A DNA stretch of 64,000 bases from Simiduia litorea (lineage in GTDB: Bacteria > Pseudomonadota > Gammaproteobacteria > Pseudomonadales > Cellvibrionaceae), in NCBI RefSeq assembly GCF_042853465.1, contig NZ_AP031497.1, forward strand, positions 992,001 to 1,056,000, in the 5' to 3' direction. Below the pieces are notes generated by a model. That model did no database searches. It worked only from the letters and a program-made list of their open reading frames with translations, and had not been told where the DNA came from. The translations under genes were made by a program, and so were the position numbers. Shown piece after piece: positions 52,301 through 61,492 of the stretch; position 1 is the stretch's first letter, and each line of letters starts with the position of its first letter.

Positions 52301-53485
52301 ATGAGGGTCGTTAATGGCTTTGTCGTGGTGCTCCTATTACACCTTGCGGTCACTGGTTGCGCCAGCTGGCAGCCTGAATACGGTGCGGGCGACCCAGAAT
52401 TGTTAGCGTTGGCACGCTCCGGTAGTCTGGTAGGCGGGCAGGTTTCGGCGCAGGCACTTGCCGACCGCGATCCATTCGCGCTGACACCGGAAATGAAGGC
52501 ATTCGCTAATCATTTTGCCCCTGCTGAGTATCACGACAAGTACAAGGTGACGGCGCTGGTACGAGCGCTTACCACCCAATACGGGCTCAACATGACCTAT
52601 AGTGCCAATGAGACCCACTCGGCGGCAGAGGCGTTCAGACGTAGGGAAGCAAACTGCCTTTCCTTTACAATCTTGCTTTATGCGCTTGCTAATGAGGCTG
52701 GTCTCACCGTTGCTTTCAACGAGGTAGACGTTCCCCCCGTATGGGATGTGCAGGACACCAACAAGTTAATTTTTTATAAGCATGTTAACGCCATCGTCGA
52801 TATCCTCTGGGCCGAAAGCAAGATAGTGGATATCAATATGAGCAATTACAATGAGCTTTATCCGCAGCGCCGTATCACTAAGGTTCATGCAGAAGCGCTT
52901 TACTATAATAACCGCGCCGTAGAAGCATTAAACGCAGGTCAACTGGCCGATGCACAGTACTATTTTCAGCGCACCTTGGACCTAAACAGTGATCTTGGTT
53001 TTGTATGGGGTAATCTTGCAACGTTGTATCGCAGGCTTGAGCGATTTGATATTGCTCAGGCGCTGTACCTGAAGGCAATGGATTCTGGTGGGTTTGATTC
53101 GGTTATCGCCAGCAATCTGGCACGCAACTTTCGCGCCTTGGGCAATACTGTCGAAGCGGACCTTTTGGAGGAAAGGGTTAAGCGGCATCGAGCCAGAAAC
53201 CCTTACTATCACTATGCCATAGCGCACCTTAACTACTCTAAGGGGCGCAACGATCTGGCGATTCAGGAGATAGATAGGGCGATTGAGCTCTTTACCAAAG
53301 AACATCGTTTCCATTTATTGAGAGCACAGCTGATGGCTCAGGTGGGTGATCAGCGCGAGGTCATTGAGAGTTTACGTTTAGCGGAATCTCATGCCCCTAA
53401 CGATGAGGATAAAGGTCGCTATGCCAATAAGCGCGATAAAGTGGCAGCGATTATGGCCTATCAGGCCGCCCATTCTACCGAATGA
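52301..53485 (+). CDS. Transglutaminase-like TPR lipoprotein
   Basis: A 394-residue exported lipoprotein: the leader ends in VTGC (Cys20). Residues about 80-185 fit the transglutaminase-like/cysteine-protease core with C119 (RREANCLSFTILLYAL), H161 (FYKHVNAIV) and D177 (KIVDINM) in the right order. From about 195 to the end are TPR-like helical repeats (AQYYFQRTLDLNSDLGFVWGN, AQALYLKAMDSGGFDSV). The protein would sit in the outer membrane or periplasm and could process or cross-link a protein or peptide, but the substrate is unknown. Its stop codon overlaps the 3' end of the convergent sulfotransferase gene by 25 bp. Confidence 0.85.
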   Translation: MRVVNGFVVVLLLHLAVTGCASWQPEYGAGDPELLALARSGSLVGGQVSAQALADRDPFALTPEMKAFANHFAPAEYHDKYKVTALVRALTTQYGLNMTYSANETHSAAEAFRRREANCLSFTILLYALANEAGLTVAFNEVDVPPVWDVQDTNKLIFYKHVNAIVDILWAESKIVDINMSNYNELYPQRRITKVHAEALYYNNRAVEALNAGQLADAQYYFQRTLDLNSDLGFVWGNLATLYRRLERFDIAQALYLKAMDSGGFDSVIASNLARNFRALGNTVEADLLEERVKRHRARNPYYHYAIAHLNYSKGRNDLAIQEIDRAIELFTKEHRFHLLRAQLMAQVGDQREVIESLRLAESHAPNDEDKGRYANKRDKVAAIMAYQAAHSTE

Positions 53486-54924
53486 CTTGTGAGGGACTTT
53501 CTTAGCGGGGCCAGAAAATCTGTATAGGGCTGCCAAGATCCAATACTGCGTGTTGAAATGGTCTCGTGTACCTGGTTCGCGCTAAACGTAAAAGTTGCAC
53601 CAGCTGCGCGGTTGCTACTCAACCATCGATCTTTCCAGCTTAATCCGCAAAACTCAAAAATGCTTGAAAACGTCTGCCGGGGTTCACGTACCAAGCATTC
53701 ATAATCGACTGTCAGATATTTATCTCCCGCCAGCGATCGCCAGCCCGACATAATTTCCACATAATGTGCGTAGGCCTGTCCAAGCAGATCCATATTGTAG
53801 GTGTGAGGTGCTGATTGGATGAACGGCTGCTGCAAAATCGAAAAGCAGGTATCCATTGGGTCGCGTTGTAAATGGATGACCTTGCAGCCTGGAAAGGTAT
53901 TCAGCAAAGGGCCTATTAAATGGTAATTTCCTGGGGTTTTGTCGGTTATATATCCTTGCTCGCGCGCAATGGCCTTGACTCTGCGCATGTAATGGTTGCG
54001 CAGCTGAATGCGATGTTCATGAAGCGCCAACCCCTGTGGAAGCGGGTAACCAGTCGAATTCTGGTATTCAGTAGCCACACTGCCTCGGAAGTAGTTCAGT
54101 TCGCCACCTGCCGCTACATCAGGATGAGTGCTTAGCAGGCTCTCCACCAGACTGGTGCCAGATCGTGGCATGCCAACGATAAATATTATCTGTGGTTCGT
54201 TCCCAACAGGTTCCGGCGCCTCGTAGGCAAAGCCCGTTTGGAGGGTCATCGCTCTGCTGTGTTCTAGCTTGTAGCTTACTTCTATATCGGGCGGGCTGTG
54301 GCGAGCCTGCAAAGACAGCGCCTGAGCAAGCGTTGCTTCAAATGATTCTGCGTCATCCGCTGCTCGATGAATCTTGGCTAAGGCATACAGATAGCTCGCT
54401 TGTTGTCGATCTTTGGGATTGTTGGCGCTTACCCTTAGGGATTCGAAAAAATGTGAACCTTGGGCTATCCCATCGCATTGTGCTAAGCCCAGCAAGGCGG
54501 AGCCATTGTTTGGTGATGTTTCTAGTATTTTTCTAAACTGTTTTTTAGCGGCTGTTTTATCGCCTTGCGCTAGTCGCAGAGCGGCTAGCCGGATGCTAGG
54601 TTCTATTGTTTTAGGAAAGCATTTTTGTGCGTGTTCGAGTAGCTGTTGCGCTTTGTCTAGTCGTCTGAGTTCAGTGTAGGCCTGAGCGGCCTCTAAATAG
54701 AGGGCCACCGGCGTAGCGCGGCCCACCAGGGTGAATATCTTATGGTAGAACGGCAGGCTTTCAGCGGGTAGTTGTAGCAGGCTCAAGGCTTTGGCCGCAG
54801 CGGCCAGGGTTGCCGGGTTATCAGGTGAGAGAGCCAGCGACTGGGTGGCTGACGCCAGCGCCGCGTGGTAGTTGCCCTGCTGCAGGTATAAGTACGCTTG
54901 TGATTGTAGTTGCTCTGCATGCAT
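53461..54924 (-). CDS. TPR-containing sulfotransferase-family protein
   Basis: A 487-residue protein with no clear signal peptide. Residues about 1-235 are TPR-like helical repeats. Residues 245-470 are a sulfotransferase domain of the Sulfotransfer_3 type: the PAPS 5'-phosphosulfate loop is GMPRSGTSLVE (251-261), and the 3'-phosphate-binding R354 and S362 lie in LQRDPMDTCFSI. The enzyme would move a sulfo group from PAPS to an acceptor; the domain type includes tyrosine-peptide sulfotransferases, but the acceptor here is unknown. It lies 83 bp downstream of the TonB receptor gene, past a strong terminator. Confidence 0.9.
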   Translation of the reverse strand: MHAEQLQSQAYLYLQQGNYHAALASATQSLALSPDNPATLAAAAKALSLLQLPAESLPFYHKIFTLVGRATPVALYLEAAQAYTELRRLDKAQQLLEHAQKCFPKTIEPSIRLAALRLAQGDKTAAKKQFRKILETSPNNGSALLGLAQCDGIAQGSHFFESLRVSANNPKDRQQASYLYALAKIHRAADDAESFEATLAQALSLQARHSPPDIEVSYKLEHSRAMTLQTGFAYEAPEPVGNEPQIIFIVGMPRSGTSLVESLLSTHPDVAAGGELNYFRGSVATEYQNSTGYPLPQGLALHEHRIQLRNHYMRRVKAIAREQGYITDKTPGNYHLIGPLLNTFPGCKVIHLQRDPMDTCFSILQQPFIQSAPHTYNMDLLGQAYAHYVEIMSGWRSLAGDKYLTVDYECLVREPRQTFSSIFEFCGLSWKDRWLSSNRAAGATFTFSANQVHETISTRSIGSWQPYTDFLAPLRKSLTSHSVEWAA

Positions 54925-54962
54925 AAAAAGTTGAACTAGCTGTAATGAAGGAAAGTGAGCAT

Positions 54963-54992
54963 AAAAAAAGGCGGGCTAAAGCCCGCCTTTTT
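54963..54992 (-). terminator. Intrinsic terminator after TonB receptor gene
   Basis: GGCGGGCT and AGCCCGCC form the stem, with a run of seven A on the left that reads as a U tract on the minus strand and five T on the right. It closes the TonB receptor gene whose stop is at 55008 and lies 39 bp before the sulfotransferase start, so the two are likely not fully co-transcribed. Confidence 0.88.
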
Positions 54993-55007
54993 CTGAGCAA
55001 AGACGAC

Positions 55008-57860
55008 TTAGAAAGTCGACTTGAAGCCCAAGGCGTAGCCGCGACCATAGGTGCCGTAAACGGCAGCGTTGGTATCCCAGCCAGTGGTGTTACCTGTGAC
55101 ACCGCTCAAAATGACCGGTGACTCTTCGTCGGTCAAGTTGTCAATGCTCAAGAACACCTTGGTGTTATCGAGTACATTGTATGACATGTAGATGTCATGG
55201 GTCACAAATGAACCTACGTCGAAGTTGAACAGTGCATTGTCTTGATTTGGCACTGCGTCACCGATGTAAGTGGTTTCCCACTGGAATGCGAACTTGTCCA
55301 GCGTGTAGGTGGCCGTTGCCAACCACTTGTGCTCAGACTGGCCCACATCGCCTACAGACTCATCGGCATCACCGAACTTCGTGAGGGTGTATTCATTCAA
55401 GAAGCCATATTTGACGTCTATGTCGAGACCACCAGCAGCGCTGTCAATTACGTCAGACAGTAGCATGCCCCACTGAAACTGCACGTCAACACCTGAAGTT
55501 TCCAGGCTACCTTCGTTGATGTAGCCCGAGTTAACTGCAGTGATCTCACCAGTCTGGAATGACGGACCGGCGGTGTCGCGCTCCACGAAATTACAGAAGT
55601 TGTTCGGGAAGTTGGTTTGGTTATAGCAGAAGTCAACAGAGGTTTGACGGCTAACGGTATCAATCAGGTCTTCAATTTCGATCTGATACCAGTCAACAGA
55701 CAAGGTCATGCTGCCGATGTTGCCAAAGTCATGATCAAACACTGCACCGAAAGTAATACTATCGGCGGTTTCAGTGGTGAGGTTCTCATTGCCCTTACCG
55801 GTGAAGCCACCTGTGCCCTGAATTTCAGGCTGAGTCAGGGTGAATGAACCTTCGGACGCGATACGGGCTGCGATCGAAGGAACTGAGCGGCAGTTATCCG
55901 CGATGGTGCCGGCCGTTGTTGCTGTTACACCATTACAAGGATCGGCTACAGCAGCGAAGTTTTCACCACCAGGGGAGAACAATTCGCTGATGTTCGGCGC
56001 GCGAACTGCGCGGGCGAATTGACCACGAATGCGTAGCGAATCAACTGGTTGCCAAGCTGCGCGAGCCGTATAAGCCTCTGTGTTGCCGATAGTATCGTAA
56101 TCAGACAAACGGAAGGCTACACCTACACTCAAAGACTTAGCAAAGGGTGCGTCGGTTAACAACGGAGCATCAAGTTCCATGTAAGCTTCGCGAACGCTGT
56201 AGCTGCCTTCAGTTGGCTCTTCCTTGTTACCACCATTTTGGCCAGAGCGGGTCAGTGCATCTGGGAAGTCAGCTGCGTACTCAGAGCGGTACTCTAAACC
56301 GGCAGCCATAGCTAAGGCACCAGCTGGTAGTTCAAACAGATCGCCGGTAATGTTTGCGCCGGCAATGGTCTGGCGGGTGCGCTGGTCGCGAATAGATGGT
56401 GCGGTTACATATTTGGCTGCACCAGGACTAATGGTGCCGTAGCCAAAGATGTTGATCGGCACACAGCCTTCTTCCACAGCCGCTGCATCCAGACACACAA
56501 TGTTACCACTGCCGTCATCGCCGGCATTCAGCGCTTGGCGGAAATTGGAAATGTTTAGCTGACCAGTACCGCGCTGGCTGTCTTGCATCTGGGCTTGACC
56601 GTAGAAAGCGTCCCAGTTCCAGTTGTCGTTAATTTCACCACGCAGGCCGAATACGCCTCGGAAGGTTTGACGCTCGGCAAAGGAGCCGCGGTTGTCCAAT
56701 TCGGTGGTCCGACGCACGTACTGAATTACATCATCACCATTGGCGATGGCGATATTACGTAGGTCCTGCGGCACAAACGGGTTGTCGATGGAGATACCAT
56801 CAATAAACAGATCGCCGGCGGAGTGCGGGAAGGGTTCAATATCTGTCTGAGTTTCGGTGCGCGCGAAAGTCGTTTCCATGAACGCTTCCAGCTTGTCGTT
56901 GATCTCATAGCTGATATTGCTGGATATCAAGTAACGCTCAGTTGGTACTGAGTGACGACGGAACGCTTGGCGATTAAAGCCGTAGGTTGCAGCGTTCCAA
57001 GGTAATACTTGACCGTTATCCACAGTGTATTGGCTTGGTGTGCTGGGAGTAGAGAAGCGGCCCCATTCGGAGTATGAAGAGAAAAACGGGGTGCGCGAAG
57101 TCTGGCAATCGTTGATGTCGCCAGTGAACAAACATTCAGCGATATCGTCTTGCGCAGTATTCGGGCGATCTTTAGCCAGCACACCGCCTTCCTCTGACCA
57201 AGTCAAAGAAACAACTGCGTTACCTTTGTCATCGGCGAAATTGCTGCCCATCAATATGTTTAGGCGATCGGTCTTGTCGTCGCCATATTCCATGGTTTCG
57301 CCGTGAGACATGCTTACTTCAACGCCCTCAAAATCATCTTTCAAGGTAACGTTCACCACACCAGCAAGTGCGTCTGAACCGTAAATAGCAGAGGCGCCAC
57401 CGGTAATGACTTCAACGCGCTCGATTAGCTCGGTTGGAATGGTGTTCCAATCCACGGCTGAAGTACCGGCTACGCCGGAAATGTAACGGCGTCCATTTAC
57501 AAGGACTAGGGTACGGTCTTCACCTAAGTTACGCAGGTCTACGGTATTGATACCGCCGCCTGAGGTAAAGAAGTTGGAGTTAGTGGAAGACAGGCCGGAC
57601 ACGCCCGCTGCCGGCAGTGAGCGCAGGATGTCAGCGGTGTTTAGCTGACCGGTGAACTCAATAGCAGCAGAGTCTAGAGTGGTTACCGCTGTGGGTGCTT
57701 CTAGGTTTGCCCGCATAATGCGCGAACCTGTCACCATCACCTCTTCAATGGTATCTAATCCTGCCTCTTGAGCGCTGGCTGGTGCGGCTAAGAACATCGC
57801 TGCTCCCGCGCTCAGGGCTGCAAGTTTAATTGCTGTAGCTAGTTTTGTGCGTTTAACCAT
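55008..57860 (-). CDS. TonB-dependent outer membrane receptor (paralogue 1)
   Basis: A 950-residue receptor. A signal peptide (about residues 1-30) is followed by EEVMVTGSRI, then the plug with VLVNGRRYISG, ERVEVITGGASAIYGSDALAGVVNV (in part) and the large barrel ending KSTF, with a final Phe as usual. The class, with the conserved VLVNGRR and YGSDALAGVVN segments, is shared with the next two receptors, which look like tandem duplicates, often assigned to sugar, peptide or cofactor uptake in Caulobacter-like and Shewanella-like systems. Substrate unknown. It is followed by a strong terminator and a TPR-sulfotransferase gene. Confidence 0.93.
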   Translation of the reverse strand: MVKRTKLATAIKLAALSAGAAMFLAAPASAQEAGLDTIEEVMVTGSRIMRANLEAPTAVTTLDSAAIEFTGQLNTADILRSLPAAGVSGLSSTNSNFFTSGGGINTVDLRNLGEDRTLVLVNGRRYISGVAGTSAVDWNTIPTELIERVEVITGGASAIYGSDALAGVVNVTLKDDFEGVEVSMSHGETMEYGDDKTDRLNILMGSNFADDKGNAVVSLTWSEEGGVLAKDRPNTAQDDIAECLFTGDINDCQTSRTPFFSSYSEWGRFSTPSTPSQYTVDNGQVLPWNAATYGFNRQAFRRHSVPTERYLISSNISYEINDKLEAFMETTFARTETQTDIEPFPHSAGDLFIDGISIDNPFVPQDLRNIAIANGDDVIQYVRRTTELDNRGSFAERQTFRGVFGLRGEINDNWNWDAFYGQAQMQDSQRGTGQLNISNFRQALNAGDDGSGNIVCLDAAAVEEGCVPINIFGYGTISPGAAKYVTAPSIRDQRTRQTIAGANITGDLFELPAGALAMAAGLEYRSEYAADFPDALTRSGQNGGNKEEPTEGSYSVREAYMELDAPLLTDAPFAKSLSVGVAFRLSDYDTIGNTEAYTARAAWQPVDSLRIRGQFARAVRAPNISELFSPGGENFAAVADPCNGVTATTAGTIADNCRSVPSIAARIASEGSFTLTQPEIQGTGGFTGKGNENLTTETADSITFGAVFDHDFGNIGSMTLSVDWYQIEIEDLIDTVSRQTSVDFCYNQTNFPNNFCNFVERDTAGPSFQTGEITAVNSGYINEGSLETSGVDVQFQWGMLLSDVIDSAAGGLDIDVKYGFLNEYTLTKFGDADESVGDVGQSEHKWLATATYTLDKFAFQWETTYIGDAVPNQDNALFNFDVGSFVTHDIYMSYNVLDNTKVFLSIDNLTDEESPVILSGVTGNTTGWDTNAAVYGTYGRGYALGFKSTF

Positions 57861-58021
57861 TATGGCTTCCTCATTTATGTATTCTTATATGGCTCCGATG
57901 CCCTTTGGTAGGCAAAGTTCCAACTACAATGACGAAGTTTATAACTAGAGCCTCAAGAGTTATTTGCACTTTTTATAGTATTTTTATTGGGTGTTGGTGG
58001 GCTTATATTTAGTTTGTAAAT

Positions 58022-58046
58022 AAAAAAGGCCCCGTAAAGGGGCCTT
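58022..58046 (-). terminator. Intrinsic terminator after second TonB receptor
   Basis: AAGGCCCC-GTAAA-GGGGCCTT forms the stem; the A run on the left gives a U tract on the minus strand. It lies 26 bp after the stop at 58072. Confidence 0.88.
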
Positions 58047-58071
58047 CGAAAGCAAGTCAAGCTAGTAGATG

Positions 58072-60900
58072 TTAGAAGGTTAGTTGCACGCTGGTAAAGA
58101 GGCGGCGACCAATCACATCGTACATACCTGGCTCCGTGTTAGCGTTAAACGCGCTATGGAAGCGGGGTGCATCTTCATCTGTTACGTTGTTAATACCTAG
58201 AGTGAAGGAAATATTTTCCCATGTGTAGTTACCTACGAGGTCATGGTAAAGCATCGCTTCAGCGGTGGCATCATCGGTGATTGAGGCAGGGCGAAGTGCA
58301 TCTTCGGTCTCGCCAATGTAGCGCATTTTCCAGCTGGCCGACCAGTTATTCCCCTCAATACCTGCGGTAAAGTTGTAGCGCCATTCTGGGAAAACAGCGA
58401 AGCCGTTGGCAGTACCAATCAAATCTCTGGTGCCTGCTAATGGATAGGCGCGCTCATATTTGTTTTGCCAAGTTGCGCTCCAGCCCAGCGTGTAGCCAGT
58501 GACAACAGAGCTTGAGATCTCTCCCATATAGAGTGCTTCGAAATCCCAGCCAGTGGTAGATAGCGTACCAAGGTTACCAAACTCCGCCGTTGCATCGGCC
58601 GGATAGGGCAAGCCATCATTATCAGCACTGTTTAAAAACGGCTCTGCATTACCTGCGTCATTCAAGAATAGATCGCAAGAGGCTGCCGATAGGTTCACCG
58701 AGTTCATACAGCTCTGCATCAAATCGTTGAAATCCTCAGATCCGATAACGTTTTCAATTTCAATATCCCAGTAATCCGCACTTAGCTGTAGGCCGGGTAA
58801 AAACTCTGGTGCGTAGGAAACGCCAAAGTTAATAGAAGTGGATTCTTCTGGTTTCAGCGGTTTGCTTGGTGCGCTTGTGGTGTAAGTAGACTGCCAAGCA
58901 AAGCCTAATTCGCCGGAGTCGTCAGTGACAATGCCCAGTGCTTGGCAGTTGTCATAGGCGACTTGGCTAATATCGCCTGATGCCAGCCGTCGATCAGCAA
59001 ATTCGCAGATCGGTTCTACGATAGGGAAATCTGTGTTTTCGCCTTGGTTGAGTTCCGCAATATTGGGCGCACGGAAGCCGGTAGAGTATCCCGCACGGAC
59101 TTTTAAGGCTTCTGTTGGGTTCCAGTCGCCACCAATTTTGTAGGTCGTTTTAGCGCCTGCAGAGGTGTCGTAGTCCGAGTAGCGGGTTGAAGCGCTAATG
59201 CTCAAGGTGTCTAAAACGGGTAAATAGGCTTCCGCGTACACTTCTTTAACGCCGTAGCTGCCGCTCAGCGGGTCACCTGCGCCACCTGTGGTTAGACCGC
59301 CGGCAACGAACTCATCTGGGCTGTAGTAGCCTTGTTCGTGACGGTTTTCAAAGCCGAGAGCCCAGCCAGCGCTGCCGCCGGACATTTCGAACAGGTCGCC
59401 GGAGAGGTTTACGGCAAACAAATCCATGCGGCCACTGTATTGATCTTTCAGTGAGCCAGTGGTCAGGAAGGCCATTTGGGCGTCGCTGATGCTGCCGTAA
59501 TCTCCAAAGGGGTTCAATACGCCACCTGCGGCGGTGCAGCCTGGATCAGCAGCGCAAGCTACTGGGTCAACAGCAATCGCCCAGCGGTCAAAGCGACCGT
59601 AGTTTTTGGTCTCATCGGCGGTTTCGCTTTCGGCTACAGTGTAGGAAACATCCCAGTTTACCTTATCGTTGAAATCGCCCTTAAAGCCGGTAATTATTCG
59701 GTAGGTGCTGGATGATTGACGGAATAGACGCCCGCCAGACTCAACAAAGCGGCGATTTATCCTTACGTCTAGGTTGGAGAGGCCTTCGTCGTTGTTCGGG
59801 TTTACACCATAGGGGTTGAAGGGGTTGTTGGCGGGAACAAAGTCGTTCCATTGTACGCCGTTATTAGGGGTTTCGGTGTTTGGGCTTACCGCAAAAGAGG
59901 CATCGGGCGCTAAGCGCTGCTGCGAGGTTCTTTTGGTGTAAAGCGCTTCGGCATAGCCTTTCACATCGTCTGTAATTTCAATGGTGCCGTTGAAGCCAAA
60001 TTGGTAGCGCTCGTTGGGTGTGATTAAAGCGTTTACCGGTGCATAGTTATAAACGTCGCTGCCGACGAATGTGCGACCTATGCCTGTATCTGCATCGAGA
60101 ATGCGGTTGCCAGCGCCGGGTACGCGAATTTTGCGGCTATTTGACGAGCCTGAGCCAACTGCTTTAAAAGTGCCGTCTGATTGCAGAACGGGGTATAGCG
60201 CTTCAGTCGCCCATGGGCGCTCGGCTTGAAGCATTTCGTCTTGGTTAGTCCAACCGATGGAGAACACAGCATTGCCGCGATCACCAGCCACACCCGCTAG
60301 CATGGATAAGGATTGGTTTTCTGCTTGACCATCTGATACCCCGCGACCCCAGTCGCCGGTAACCTGGAAGCCTTCGAAATCGTCGTGGAGAATGATGTTT
60401 ACCACACCGGCAAGGGCGTCTGAGCCGTATACGGTAGATGCTCCGTCTTTCAGCACTTCAACGCGCTTAATCATCGCTGAGGGTATGGTGTTTAAATCTA
60501 CGGCGCCATCGCCGGAGCTATCACCGATTTGGCGACGGCCATTAACCAACACCAGCGTGCGGTTGAAGCCTAGGCCACGCATGTCAATCTTCTTTTGGCC
60601 TTGATCGCTGCCGTTGTTGGTGGACGTGCCCATTTGGTAGCCGGTAAAGGCTGGAACATCCTTCAGGAATTCATCAATACCGGTAACCCCGGCCTTTTGA
60701 AGCTCTGATGCATCAAATGTCGATATAGCGCTGGCGGAGCTAAATTCGTCTCGAGAAATACGAGACCCTGTAACGGTAACCTCTTCCAGTGCACTAATAT
60801 TGTCTTGTGCTGATACTGTGTTGGCTGCTAGGCCCAAGGTGGTTGTGGCGCCAAGTACGATGAGTTTTATCGCCGTTGACAATTGTTTGCGATGTGCCAT
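58072..60900 (-). CDS. TonB-dependent outer membrane receptor (paralogue 2)
   Basis: A 942-residue receptor of the same class as its neighbours. It has a signal peptide (about 1-31, ending VSA), a TonB-box-like ALEEVTVTGSRIS, the plug with LVLVNGRRQIGD, KRVEVLKDGASTVYGSDALAGVVNIIL (in part), and a barrel ending TSVQLTF. The spacing and motif agreement with the receptors on both sides argue for tandem duplication. The gene has its own terminator and probably its own promoter, preceded by a palindrome at 60931-60946. Substrate unknown. Confidence 0.93.
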   Translation of the reverse strand: MAHRKQLSTAIKLIVLGATTTLGLAANTVSAQDNISALEEVTVTGSRISRDEFSSASAISTFDASELQKAGVTGIDEFLKDVPAFTGYQMGTSTNNGSDQGQKKIDMRGLGFNRTLVLVNGRRQIGDSSGDGAVDLNTIPSAMIKRVEVLKDGASTVYGSDALAGVVNIILHDDFEGFQVTGDWGRGVSDGQAENQSLSMLAGVAGDRGNAVFSIGWTNQDEMLQAERPWATEALYPVLQSDGTFKAVGSGSSNSRKIRVPGAGNRILDADTGIGRTFVGSDVYNYAPVNALITPNERYQFGFNGTIEITDDVKGYAEALYTKRTSQQRLAPDASFAVSPNTETPNNGVQWNDFVPANNPFNPYGVNPNNDEGLSNLDVRINRRFVESGGRLFRQSSSTYRIITGFKGDFNDKVNWDVSYTVAESETADETKNYGRFDRWAIAVDPVACAADPGCTAAGGVLNPFGDYGSISDAQMAFLTTGSLKDQYSGRMDLFAVNLSGDLFEMSGGSAGWALGFENRHEQGYYSPDEFVAGGLTTGGAGDPLSGSYGVKEVYAEAYLPVLDTLSISASTRYSDYDTSAGAKTTYKIGGDWNPTEALKVRAGYSTGFRAPNIAELNQGENTDFPIVEPICEFADRRLASGDISQVAYDNCQALGIVTDDSGELGFAWQSTYTTSAPSKPLKPEESTSINFGVSYAPEFLPGLQLSADYWDIEIENVIGSEDFNDLMQSCMNSVNLSAASCDLFLNDAGNAEPFLNSADNDGLPYPADATAEFGNLGTLSTTGWDFEALYMGEISSSVVTGYTLGWSATWQNKYERAYPLAGTRDLIGTANGFAVFPEWRYNFTAGIEGNNWSASWKMRYIGETEDALRPASITDDATAEAMLYHDLVGNYTWENISFTLGINNVTDEDAPRFHSAFNANTEPGMYDVIGRRLFTSVQLTF

Positions 60901-60930
60901 AAGAGTTCCTCATTAACATTATTATTTCAA

Positions 60931-60946
60931 GCCTCAAGTTTGAGGC
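60931..60946. promoter_or_regulatory. Palindrome GCCTCAA-GT-TTGAGGC upstream of TonB receptor
   Basis: A perfect 7-bp inverted repeat with 2-bp spacing, 31-46 bp upstream of the receptor start. It could be an operator, or a hairpin that weakly ends the upstream small gene. The half GCCTCAAG recurs at about 57950 before the first receptor gene. Confidence 0.4.
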
Positions 60947-61011
60947 GGACTTATCTCTACGTCATATTTGACGAGCACGTGCTGGGCAGCCTCAAGGTTA
61001 TTTCTAAAATT

Positions 61012-61467
61012 CTACTTAACGCGCTTGACGCCTATTTTTTTGTTGTTTTCGACGACCGTCAGTTCCCATAAATTGAGGGCGTTTAATGCTAGCACCACTT
61101 GTGGGTTTTGTTTGTTGGTTCTCCACTTCCCCGGTAGCCTTTGTTTCCAAGTTTGGCCGTTCTCTAGCACGAATATCGTGTTTCCATTCCAGCCGGTGAA
61201 CTTGCCCTTGATGGAGGTGTGGACACTCTCCGAAGCAACAGCGGTAACCTTTGTGTTATCTCTCAGTAGGTGCGCGTCGAGTGCAACAAATCGAGTTAAC
61301 CAGCGGTTAAGTTCTGTGAGCTGCTGCTCTGACAATGTACTGACACCGGTTGAGCTAGCTTCTTCGCTACTCATATAGTCTTTTATGTTGAGCGGTAAGT
61401 CGTCCGAATTGCTGTTTGTGCTCAATGTTAAAGCCGTAAGGCAGGCGATAATTGGTAGGTAATTCAT
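61012..61467 (-). CDS. Small secreted protein of unknown function
   Basis: A 151-residue exported protein. A signal peptide (about residues 1-21) precedes a polar, acidic region. The C-terminal half has strand-like segments (GKFTGWNGNTIFVLENGQTWKQRLPG, in part; then LNLWELTVVENNKKIGVKRV in part) that recall a small-beta-barrel domain in unnamed proteobacterial proteins. It starts 25 bp after the stop of the partial receptor gene, so it is probably co-transcribed with it. I do not recognise a named family. Confidence 0.7.
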   Translation of the reverse strand: MNYLPIIACLTALTLSTNSNSDDLPLNIKDYMSSEEASSTGVSTLSEQQLTELNRWLTRFVALDAHLLRDNTKVTAVASESVHTSIKGKFTGWNGNTIFVLENGQTWKQRLPGKWRTNKQNPQVVLALNALNLWELTVVENNKKIGVKRVK

Positions 61468-61492
61468 TTAAAAGTTCTCGCAAGGTTAAAAT

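Noticed and set aside
54963..58046. Hairpins with T runs as repeat elements
   Set aside because: They are ordinary intrinsic terminators with unrelated stems after each receptor gene.
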